Origin: BRH-c25 sp964574195
GTDB taxonomy: Bacteria > Bacillota > Clostridia > Lutisporales > Lutisporaceae
DNA: 9,654 nt
Direction of reading: 5' to 3'
NCBI GenBank assembly: GCA_964574195.1
Contig: CAZNMO010000176.1
Location: forward strand, 1-9,654
The translations under genes and the position numbers were made by a program. The notes under the pieces are model-generated. The model made no database searches. It had not been told where the DNA came from and saw only the letters and a program-made list of their open reading frames with translations. Of the stretch, positions 1 through 6,569 are shown piece by piece (position 1 is the stretch's first letter; each line of letters opens with the position of its first letter).

Positions 1-575
1 ACAAGCACGGTAATTCCCGCCTCGTTGAGATCCTTTATTATTTTAAAGCATGTATTAACCATTATAGGCATAAGTCCCATTGATATTTCATCAATAAGCA
101 GCAGTTTTGGTTCCAAAACCAAAGCTCTCCCTATTGCAAGCATCTGCTGTTCCCCGCCGCTCATTGTTTTTGCCAGTTGATTTTTTCTTTCCTTAAGCCT
201 CGGAAACAGTTCATAAATTTTATCAATATTTTGCCTTATTCTATTATTATCTTTAATCTTATAGCACCCAATCTTTAAATTTTCTTCAACTGATAAATTT
301 CCAAATACCCTTCTTCCTTCAGGCACATAGCCGATACCCATACCTGCTCTTTCCCATGCGGCTATTTTAGAAATGTCTGTTCCTTCAAACATGATATGAC
401 CGGACTTTATTTCCTTAAGCCCCATTATAGCTTTAATCAATGTAGTCTTGCCAGCACCATTTGNNNNNNNNNNGTCCTATTACACTTACCAGTTCTCCTT
501 TCTTTATATCGAGCGATACTTTTTTACGACTTCCATCTGTCCATAAAAAATTTCTACGTCTATTATATTAAGCAA
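1..575 (-). CDS. livF: LivF-type ABC transporter ATPase (C-terminus cut off by window edge; apparent frame breaks)
   Basis: Second ATP-binding subunit of a HAAT-family amino-acid importer; it would pair with LivG on the cytoplasmic face of LivH/LivM and hydrolyse ATP. After repair of two lesions the reading is continuous: N-terminal LNIIDVEIFYGQMEVV, then VSLDIKKGELVSVIG, Walker A GPNGAGKTT, the LivF-typical YVPEGRRVF, the signature TMSGGEQQMLAIGRAL and Walker B LLLIDE. The Pro that usually follows Walker B Glu is Ile here (DEISMGL). The start is TTG at 575-573: an in-frame TAA lies directly upstream, and GGGGAGG sits about 9 bases before it. This start overlaps the livG stop, so translation is probably coupled. 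As written, the frame stops at 506-504 because a run of six A residues should be seven, and ten Ns interrupt Walker A. I infer sequencing or assembly faults rather than a true pseudogene. About the last 50-60 residues lie outside the window. Confidence 0.9.
464..473. other. Assembly gap (10 N) inside livF Walker A
   Basis: Ten Ns interrupt the phosphate-binding loop codons of livF. Joining the flanks with nothing between them gives, on the minus strand, ATA GGA CCA AAT GGT GCT GGC, which reads I-G-P-N-G-A-G, the exact Walker A expected. The true gap length is therefore most likely zero. Ten placeholder bases are not a multiple of three, so they break the frame artificially. Confidence 0.9.
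520..525 (-). other. Apparent one-base deletion in a homopolymer of livF
   Basis: Six T on the plus strand (six A in the coding sense). The upstream frame reads EVVKK and then goes into YRSI-stop. The frame that continues into VSLDIKKGELVSVIG needs one more A. The position, a homopolymer about 50 bases from the N block, fits a contig-end sequencing error. A genuine frameshift is less likely but cannot be excluded. Confidence 0.8.
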
Positions 576-1326
576 TTACATCATCCTCCCCTAAATATGC
601 TTCAATAACCTTAGGATTATGTTGAATCTCCTTTGGAGTACCCTCAGCAATTTTTTGTCCGAAATTTAATACAACTATTCGGTCACATACCTTCATTGAT
701 ATAGGAAGATTATGTTCAATGAGCACTATAGTTTTGCCTTCCTGCTTTAATTGCATTATTAGCTCAATAACTTCATTGATTGCATAATTGCTTAATCCGG
801 CACACGGTTCATCAAGCATGATAAGTACCGGATTAATTGCCAATGCTCTTGCAATTTCAAGCCTTCTCAGATACCCCAGGCTTACTTCTCTTGCCTTTTT
901 ATCCTTAAATTCCATCAAGCCCGTTCTACTGATTATTTCCATGGCTTTTTCCTCTGTATCTTTTGTATGGCTTTTATTGAGCAATGAATTAAGACCTGTA
1001 TATTGGTTAATACCTAATGCAGCAATGACATTATCGAATATAGATATATCCTTTAAAGGTTTTGAAATTTGAAAAGTCCTGGCAACTCCTCTCCTGGCCA
1101 TTTCAAACGGTTCTTTACCTTGTACTTCTTCTCCGTTTAATAAAATTTTCCCTGCTGTTGGTTTATAGACGCCGCATATTACATTAAACAAGGTGGTTTT
1201 CCCCGCACCATTCGGACCTATTACTCCCAATGTTTCTTTCTCATATAAATTGACATTCAGTCCGTCAATAGCTGTCAATCCTCCGAAATGCATTTTTAAA
1301 CCTTCAACCTTCAACATTTCCTGCAT
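568..1326 (-). CDS. livG: LivG-type ABC transporter ATP-binding protein
   Basis: First ATPase subunit of the HAAT-type importer. From the ATG start chosen here it has 252 residues, normal for LivG. Walker A GPNGAGKTT is near residues 37-45, the Q-loop (RTFQ) near 86, Walker B LIMLDEP near 168-174 and the switch His in LIEHN near 205. The LivG-typical tail EAYLGED is present. The ABC signature is unusual: SLGYLRRLEIARAL where most LivG proteins have a YGxQRRLEIARAL-type sequence, so the Gln is replaced by Leu. The start at 1326 has AGGTGG about 8 bases upstream. A GTG at 1338 would give a longer form but lacks a visible ribosome site, and an ATG nine bases further in is also possible. The 5' end overlaps livM by about 23 bases and the stop overlaps the livF start, so the genes form one translationally coupled unit. 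Confidence 0.95.
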   Translation of the reverse strand: MQEMLKVEGLKMHFGGLTAIDGLNVNLYEKETLGVIGPNGAGKTTLFNVICGVYKPTAGKILLNGEEVQGKEPFEMARRGVARTFQISKPLKDISIFDNVIAALGINQYTGLNSLLNKSHTKDTEEKAMEIISRTGLMEFKDKKAREVSLGYLRRLEIARALAINPVLIMLDEPCAGLSNYAINEVIELIMQLKQEGKTIVLIEHNLPISMKVCDRIVVLNFGQKIAEGTPKEIQHNPKVIEAYLGEDDVIA

Positions 1327-2218
1327 CTCTTTCACCACCTTTTTTACGCATTATATCAAAACTTAATTTATTTATGTTTCTCATGGCAAAGCTGTCATCG
1401 CCAAGCAATCCTTGAGGCTGAAATCTCATCATCAATACAAGCAAGCTTCCGTACACAATCATTCTGTAATCAGCCATGAACCTGAAAAGCTCAGGTGCTG
1501 CACCTAATAAAACCGCTCCGAATATAGGTCCCTTTATTGTCCCTATTCCTCCTATTACAACCATTGACATAATGCTTATGGATACAACAAATGCAAAGTC
1601 GCTGGAATATATGAATGTCATATAATGTGCATATACAGCACCTGTCAATCCTGCTATGGCAGTACCCAGCGCAAATGTAAGAACCTTGTATTTATTGACG
1701 TCAATACCAAATGAAGAGGCAGCTGCTTCATCATTTCTGATGCTCGCCAGTGCGAGACCAAACCAGGACTTATTCATTTTATCGATAAAAAAGCAGGTTA
1801 TTACTATAAGTACGAGAACAAGAACGAGATATTCCGGAGGATTCATCTTTATTCCGAAAAAAGCGACCTTCTCAACTGACATTCCAAGAGAAGCACCGAA
1901 TACAGGAGAGTATTGAAAAATAGCAACTATTACAAAGTTTATTCCTATTGTTGTAATTGCAAGGAAATCATCCTTCAGCCTTATGCTTATAAGTCCTAAA
2001 AGAGCACCAACCGCTCCGGTACATATAAATGATAAGGGCATGGCTATCCAAAAACTGATACTCAATGTTTTAGTCATCAAAGCTGAAAGATATGCTCCGA
2101 TACCAAAAAAGGCAGCATGACCCATTGCGGACTGACCGGCATAACCCGTGATAATATTTAGGCTTAAAGCTAACAGAATAAATATACCTACATTTACTGA
2201 AACAACCGTTAAATACAT
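1304..2218 (-). CDS. livM: LivM-type ABC transporter permease
   Basis: Integral membrane subunit of the HAAT-type importer, 304 residues, strongly hydrophobic. Family landmarks visible are ALSLNIITGYAGQSAMGHAA near 17-36, the EAA-like cytoplasmic loop SIRNDEAAASSFGIDVNKYK near 159-178 that should contact the ATPases, GGIGTIKGPIFGA near 223-235 and the LivM-typical RFQPQGLLG near 265-273. A charged tail of about 30 residues follows. The start ATG at 2218 has AGGAGG six bases upstream, and this ribosome site overlaps the livH stop codon (TAGGAGG). The gap to livH is only 10 bases. It probably forms the translocation pore as a heterodimer with LivH. The substrate cannot be read from the permease. 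Confidence 0.95.
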   Translation of the reverse strand: MYLTVVSVNVGIFILLALSLNIITGYAGQSAMGHAAFFGIGAYLSALMTKTLSISFWIAMPLSFICTGAVGALLGLISIRLKDDFLAITTIGINFVIVAIFQYSPVFGASLGMSVEKVAFFGIKMNPPEYLVLVLVLIVITCFFIDKMNKSWFGLALASIRNDEAAASSFGIDVNKYKVLTFALGTAIAGLTGAVYAHYMTFIYSSDFAFVVSISIMSMVVIGGIGTIKGPIFGAVLLGAAPELFRFMADYRMIVYGSLLVLMMRFQPQGLLGDDSFAMRNINKLSFDIMRKKGGERDAGNVEG

Positions 2219-2228
2219 TTTAAACCTC

Positions 2229-3101
2229 CTATGCGCTTTTTCTGCTCAACAAGCCTGAAGGCTTAACGAGCAGAACTATTATCAGAACAATAAATGCAAT
2301 GGCATCTCTTGGCATCACTGAACCGATGTATGCAGATACCAATGTCTCCGCTAGCCCGATAATTAATCCGGCAAAAACAGTTCCAAGAGGATTTCCCAAA
2401 CCTCCCAATACAATTATTGCAAGCATCTTATATGATGGAATATCACCGATTGAAGGCGTGATTGAATTATATAATAAACCTACCATTATTCCGGCTGATG
2501 CGGCAAAACCGTAGCCAAGTATATAACTTAATTCCATTGAAACATTTGTATTTATTCCCATAGCTTTTGCAATTTCAGCATCTTCAGCAGTTGCCTTCCA
2601 TGCAAGTCCCAGCTTTGTTTTGTTTAGTATGAACCACAGTATTGCAAACAATAGTGCAGTAAGAGAGATAATCAATATCCACTCAGGATTAATCACAAGT
2701 TTTCCAATCTTAATAACCTGGGTTTTAAATTCAATTCCAAAATCCTTCACATTGGGTCCGTTAATCAGCCTCAGAAGGTCTCCTGTAAGTGTAAAAAGCC
2801 CAACGCTTGTTATAAGCGGCACTATTGGTATTAAATTTGGTTTGCTGATGATAGGGTGATATATAAACTTCTCAACTGCAACCCCCAAAAGTCCCGTAAA
2901 AATCATTGAAATAAGAAAAGCCAAAAGCAAATTTTCAGTCAAACTATATATGTACCAGCCCATATAAGCACCCACCGCATATGCAGCAGCATTCGCTATA
3001 TCAAGAATTCGCAATATCCCATAAATTAAAGTTGCTCCCATAGAAGTCAAGGCATAAACGCTTCCTATCATTATTCCATTTGCTATTTGCTGTAAAAACA
3101 T
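2229..3101 (-). CDS. livH: LivH-type ABC transporter permease
   Basis: Partner permease of LivM, 290 residues from the ATG chosen here, with several hydrophobic spans. It begins MFLQQIANGIMIGSVYALTSM, typical of LivH (the family pattern is QQ.xNGxxxGxxYALxAxG). It carries the EAA-like loop ATAEDAEIAKAMGI, the conserved IIVLGGLGNPLGTVFAG and the C-terminal LLVKPSGLLSRK. A GTG at 3110 would add three residues, but it lies inside the ribosome site AGAGGTGA, so the ATG at 3101 about six bases downstream is the better start. It follows livK by 55 bases containing a GC-rich hairpin, which may reduce permease expression relative to the binding protein. Confidence 0.95.
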   Translation of the reverse strand: MFLQQIANGIMIGSVYALTSMGATLIYGILRILDIANAAAYAVGAYMGWYIYSLTENLLLAFLISMIFTGLLGVAVEKFIYHPIISKPNLIPIVPLITSVGLFTLTGDLLRLINGPNVKDFGIEFKTQVIKIGKLVINPEWILIISLTALLFAILWFILNKTKLGLAWKATAEDAEIAKAMGINTNVSMELSYILGYGFAASAGIMVGLLYNSITPSIGDIPSYKMLAIIVLGGLGNPLGTVFAGLIIGLAETLVSAYIGSVMPRDAIAFIVLIIVLLVKPSGLLSRKSA

Positions 3102-3126
3102 ATTATTCACCTCTTTTCAAATATCA

Positions 3127-3146
3127 GAAGGGGGAAATCCCCCTTC
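3127..3146 (-). terminator. GC-rich hairpin between livK and livH (attenuator or mRNA stabiliser)
   Basis: A perfect 8-base-pair stem, GAAGGGGG with CCCCCTTC, and a 4-base loop, 10 bases after the livK stop. On the minus strand it is followed by TGATATTTG rather than a clean U tract, so it is unlikely to be a full terminator. Such hairpins commonly sit after the binding-protein gene of ABC operons and raise its mRNA level relative to the downstream permeases by partial termination or by protecting the 3' end. That role is inferred here. Confidence 0.7.
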
Positions 3147-3156
3147 ACAATACATT

Positions 3157-4386
3157 TTAATTAGATGGAGGAGTTATTATATCCTTATCTGAAACTTCTC
3201 CATAATAGTGAAAATCTCCATCTTTTATTATTTGAACCTGTACAGGTTTTATAGCCTCTCTTGTTTTAGCGTATTCAATTAAGGTTCCTGTTACAGTTTC
3301 AAAATTCTTAAGATTTTTAATAGTATCGCGTATCTTGACTGGATCTGTTCCAACTTCTCCAATAACTTTAAACAAAACCTCAAAGGAATCATAAACTGAT
3401 GCACCAACCATATCAGGAACTATTCCGTACTTTTCCTTGTAAGCCTTGATATAATTTTGCGTAGATTCATTGTCCGCATCTCTGTTCATATTAGTTGTAA
3501 GAATTATTCCTTCAGCATCTTTTCCGGCCACCTCCAGGAATTGGAACGAGTCTATACCTTCAGTACCGATTATCGGAACATTCAATCCCATTTTCTTCAC
3601 CTGTCTTGCAATCTCGGCACCATGGCTATAATAATTTGCCATGTAAATCAAATCTGGTTTAACTTCCTCTTTAAGCTTTGTTATAACAGGAGCAAATTCC
3701 TTATCTGCCATTGCAAATTTATCAACTGAAACAATTTCAGCTCCATGTGATGTTGCATATTCCGTGAAAGATTCTGAAAGCTGTTTTCCAAAGTCTATAT
3801 CTACTGCAATAATAGAAATTCTTTTTGCCTTAAGCATATCAACAGCTACTTTTGCGCCGGCCTTTCCCTGAACTGCTCCTGCAAATGATTGTGAGAATAT
3901 AAAATCGCCTGACTTGCAAACATCCGGGTGTATAGCATAACCGGAAAGCATAGGAATGCCTGCCTCCTGAAAAATAGGAGCTGCAACTCTGGTAGGGCCT
4001 GAATAACTTCCGCTGACTACAGCTATAACCTCATCCTTGGTTGTAAGCTTTTGTGCAATGTTTACAGCCTGCTTTGTATCAAGCGCATCGTCATATTTGA
4101 CAAGCTCAACCAAACATCCGTTTATGCCTCCCTTTTCATTTATGATGCTGACAGCAAGTTCAGCAGAATTTGCTGTGCTTATACCATCAGCTGCTCCTGC
4201 TCCCGTAACCGGCGAAAAGAATCCTATGCGTATAGGCTCCTTGCTTTCTTCCTTTGATGGTGCATTTCCTGCTGAAGAATTTTGTGCAGGCGCTGCTGTG
4301 TCAGTTTTAGTTTGGCAGGATGCAAGAGTAAATAACATCATAAAAGCCAAAACAAATGATACTAAAGATTTAATATTTTTGTTCAT
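3157..4386 (-). CDS. livK: Amino-acid-type ABC transporter substrate-binding lipoprotein (LivK-like, Peripla_BP_6)
   Basis: Extracellular ligand-binding component of the liv importer, 409 residues, a usual length. Residues 1-24 form a lipoprotein signal: MNKNIK, a hydrophobic core, then the lipobox LASC with Cys24 as the lipidation site, so it should be membrane-anchored in a Gram-positive cell. A Thr/Ala/Ser/Glu-rich linker spans about 25-50. The mature domain starts IRIGFFSPVTGAGAADG, typical of the type I periplasmic fold, and includes NEKGGINGCLVEL, AVVSGSYSG and YDSFEVLFKVIGE. The start ATG has AGGAGG 8 bases upstream. It is the first gene of the operon, behind the divergent control region. 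The substrate could be branched-chain or other amino acids, or amides; related proteins bind several of these and the sequence alone does not decide. Confidence 0.93.
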   Translation of the reverse strand: MNKNIKSLVSFVLAFMMLFTLASCQTKTDTAAPAQNSSAGNAPSKEESKEPIRIGFFSPVTGAGAADGISTANSAELAVSIINEKGGINGCLVELVKYDDALDTKQAVNIAQKLTTKDEVIAVVSGSYSGPTRVAAPIFQEAGIPMLSGYAIHPDVCKSGDFIFSQSFAGAVQGKAGAKVAVDMLKAKRISIIAVDIDFGKQLSESFTEYATSHGAEIVSVDKFAMADKEFAPVITKLKEEVKPDLIYMANYYSHGAEIARQVKKMGLNVPIIGTEGIDSFQFLEVAGKDAEGIILTTNMNRDADNESTQNYIKAYKEKYGIVPDMVGASVYDSFEVLFKVIGEVGTDPVKIRDTIKNLKNFETVTGTLIEYAKTREAIKPVQVQIIKDGDFHYYGEVSDKDIITPPSN

Positions 4387-4440
4387 GCCATTAACCTCCT
4401 AAATATTTTTTATCTATGATTTATTTTAACACCGCGTTTC

Positions 4441-4454
4441 TGAAAACGTTATTT
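4441..4454 (+). promoter_or_regulatory. Candidate cre (CcpA) site over the liv -10 element
   Basis: TGAAAACGTTATTT matches the cre consensus TGWAARCGYTWNCW at 13 of 14 positions (T for C at position 13). It overlaps the predicted liv -10 element, a position that would repress transcription when a preferred sugar is present. That CcpA exists in this organism is assumed, not shown. Confidence 0.45.
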
Positions 4455-4475
4455 TTACATAATAATTGTTGTCAA
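4448..4475 (-). promoter_or_regulatory. livK: Predicted promoter of the liv operon
   Basis: On the minus strand a perfect -35 TTGACA (4475-4470), a 16-base spacer and a weak -10 AATAAC (4453-4448, four of six). This would start transcription near 4441 and give a leader of about 55 bases before livK. The weak -10 suggests dependence on an activator. Confidence 0.5.
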
Positions 4476-4484
4476 TATGCATCA

Positions 4485-4520
4485 ATTTTTCATAAACTTA
4501 TATGAAACATTCATAAAACT
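4485..4520. promoter_or_regulatory. Tandem CodY-like / TTCATAAA operator motifs upstream of liv
   Basis: Two related 15-mers 21 bases apart. ATTTTTCATAAACTT (4485-4499) differs from the CodY consensus AATTTTCWGAAAATT at three positions, and AACATTCATAAAACT (4506-4520) at four. Each holds TTCATAAA, and the first TTCATA (4489-4494) is mirrored by TATGAA (4501-4506). They lie about 45-80 bases upstream of the predicted liv start, where either CodY or an OmpR-type activator could act. Confidence 0.4.
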
Positions 4521-4523
4521 ATG

Positions 4524-4552
4524 TTATTATTTTTTTGTTCATATGATATAAT
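4524..4552 (+). promoter_or_regulatory. Predicted promoter of the histidine kinase gene
   Basis: A perfect extended -10, TGATATAAT (4544-4552), with a weak -35 TTATTA (4524-4529) at a 17-base spacing. The predicted start is near 4559, giving a leader of about 90 bases. TTCATATGA (4538-4546) overlaps it and could be an operator. Confidence 0.5.
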
Positions 4553-4650
4553 GATTATATGTTGAAGCAATTTTAAATACTAATTTTGATGACAGTTTTT
4601 CATAACATATTTAACTTTATTAAAAATAAATCAAAATAAGGAATGTTATT

Positions 4651-6510
4651 ATGAAACTAAAATCTAAAATAACAATGAGCATTTGTATAATTGTAATTAT
4701 TTCTTTGCTTATTATGTGCGCATCAATTTACACAAAATCTGCATCAATACTGAATGATGAATCAACTAGGCTTACAGAGGTCCAGATACTGAGGGCCCAA
4801 GAAAAAATTGATTTAATGGTCAAAAAAGTTCAGGTTGAAACATTGGCATTTTCAAGAGATGAACATGTTTACAATTTCTTCAGCGGAAAAGAAAATGTTG
4901 TAGAAACTAATAAGTACCTTACTGAGACAATGGAGCAAATGAATTCAAACGACAACTATTACAAGGATTTGTTCATAGTTGATTTAAAAGGAATCATAGT
5001 CGCATCAACGATGCCAAATGCTATGTATGTAGACCTGTCAAGCAGAAAATATATTCAAGATGGTTTTAACTTTGAAAAGACATCTACAAGTGATATTCTG
5101 CTGGCCTTGTCAGATAAGACAAACATAGTAAATACTGTTCATCCTATATATAACGAGGAAGGAAAGGTTTTAGGATTGTTCGGTATTGCTATACGCGCTG
5201 AAAATTTCGTTTATTTTGCCAATGATTATAAAATAGGAGAATCAGGATATTTCGTAATTATTGACTCAAACGGCTACATATTATCGCATAAAAACCAAGA
5301 TATGATTCAAAAGCTGGCATCCGAAGCTTTACCAGGTTTTAAGGACCTGGATTTTGCATCAAATAACATTTATAAAACTTATGAAGATGGTTACATAAAT
5401 TCATACAAAAAAATGAACAGCAACAATTGGATTTTACTGACGGTCATGCCATCGAGCGAGCTGAGAGCAAAATCCATAAGCTTGTTGGAATATGTAATTG
5501 TTTACGGTACAATCATTTCAAGCTTGTCAATATTATTGAGCATTTTTATGTCCAACAAAATATCTTCTCCTATAATTCACATAAACAATTATATTAACAG
5601 TGCTAAAAGCAGCAATGATATCTTTGAAAATGCAATTGACAAAACAATTGTAAACGTAAAAAGCATGTCTGAGGCAGATGGATATATTGATTATGAAAAC
5701 TGCAATAAAATTGATTTATTTATTGATTCGGTAAAAAATAAAATAGATAAAGACTGGAACTTTTTTGAAAAGGATGCTGAATTATTGATTAAAAAATCTG
5801 AATTTTTTAAAAATTCGCTGGAGATGAAAACGTATTTAACTTCAAAATTTTTGTCCACGCTATCACACGACATAAGAACATCGCTCACACTGATTAAAGG
5901 ATATGCTCAAGGACTGCTGTCAGGTATTATAGAAGATGATGATACAAAAAAAAGATTTGTCAATGAGATATATAACAGCGCTCAAATTTTGGAAAAAATC
6001 TCATATGATGTGCTGGATTCCACTTATGAAGCACAATATATACATAAATTAAGAAGAGAAGAAATTAATGCAGATGAATTTTGCAGATATTTGTTTTCTT
6101 CAGCAAAGGATTATGTAGAAAGTTCAGACAGAATATTTGCAGGCGAATATTGCTGCGATAATTGCATAATAAATGTCGACAAGGTGAAAATTATACGCGT
6201 ATGGCAAAATATTTTAAGCAATGCCGTCAAGTATAGTGAAAAATTTACATCTATAAATGTAACTATCAATATGGAAAATGATAAATTGCTTTTGAAAATC
6301 AAAGATAATGGAATAGGAATCAAGGAAAATGATAAGGCATATATTTTTGAAATGTTTTACAAATCCGACCTGTCATCAACAAACAGCTATGGTCTTGGGC
6401 TGTACGTATCAAAGCTTATCATTGAATTGCATGATTCCAAGCTGCAATTTGAATCAACATTAAATCAAGGAAGCACATTTTGGTTTTACCTGGATACATA
6501 TAAAGCATGA
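4651..6510 (+). CDS. Membrane sensor histidine kinase with dCache-type extracellular domain
   Basis: Sensor kinase of 619 residues that should autophosphorylate and pass phosphate to a response regulator. A transmembrane helix lies near 7-29, an extracellular double-Cache-like region near 30-270 (FIVDLKGIIVAST, VDLSSRKYIQDG, GLFGIAIRAENF, GYFVIIDSNGYILSH) and a second helix near 279-300. A linker follows, rich in charged residues and without a clear HAMP. The HisKA H-box SHDIRTSLTLIKGY has His406 as phosphoacceptor, with DxxT (407-410) kept for phosphatase activity; the usual Pro after HxxRT is Ser. The ATPase domain shows the N-box NILSNAVKYSE (Asn524), G1 DNGIGI (552-557), F-box IFEMFY and G2 GLGL (581-584). 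AAGGA lies 8 bases before the ATG. It is divergent from liv and convergent with the response regulator, its probable partner. Cache domains often bind amino acids or small carboxylates; the ligand here is unknown. Confidence 0.93.
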   Translation: MKLKSKITMSICIIVIISLLIMCASIYTKSASILNDESTRLTEVQILRAQEKIDLMVKKVQVETLAFSRDEHVYNFFSGKENVVETNKYLTETMEQMNSNDNYYKDLFIVDLKGIIVASTMPNAMYVDLSSRKYIQDGFNFEKTSTSDILLALSDKTNIVNTVHPIYNEEGKVLGLFGIAIRAENFVYFANDYKIGESGYFVIIDSNGYILSHKNQDMIQKLASEALPGFKDLDFASNNIYKTYEDGYINSYKKMNSNNWILLTVMPSSELRAKSISLLEYVIVYGTIISSLSILLSIFMSNKISSPIIHINNYINSAKSSNDIFENAIDKTIVNVKSMSEADGYIDYENCNKIDLFIDSVKNKIDKDWNFFEKDAELLIKKSEFFKNSLEMKTYLTSKFLSTLSHDIRTSLTLIKGYAQGLLSGIIEDDDTKKRFVNEIYNSAQILEKISYDVLDSTYEAQYIHKLRREEINADEFCRYLFSSAKDYVESSDRIFAGEYCCDNCIINVDKVKIIRVWQNILSNAVKYSEKFTSINVTINMENDKLLLKIKDNGIGIKENDKAYIFEMFYKSDLSSTNSYGLGLYVSKLIIELHDSKLQFESTLNQGSTFWFYLDTYKA

Positions 6511-6520
6511 AAAGTATGAA

Positions 6521-6568
6521 AGTATAAAAAGAAGCTGTTCATTCATTTGTACAGCTTCTTTTTATATT
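6521..6568. terminator. Bidirectional terminator between the kinase and regulator genes
   Basis: Arms 6521-6538 and 6551-6568 pair over 18 positions with one G-T wobble around a 12-base loop. The core AAAAAGAAGCTGT / ACAGCTTCTTTTT is perfect over 13 pairs. A T run on the right arm ends kinase transcription and the matching A run on the left arm serves the opposite strand. It starts 10 bases after the kinase stop and ends one base before the regulator stop codon, so one element terminates both convergent genes. Confidence 0.9.
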
Positions 6569-6569
6569 C

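Noticed and set aside
396..608. Plus-strand frame crossing the N block
   Set aside because: It is antisense to livF and livG, contains undetermined residues and has no family features.
788..1072. Plus-strand frame inside livG
   Set aside because: It is antisense to a well-supported ATPase, with no ribosome site or domain; similar antisense frames occur in livM, livH, livK, the kinase and the regulator.
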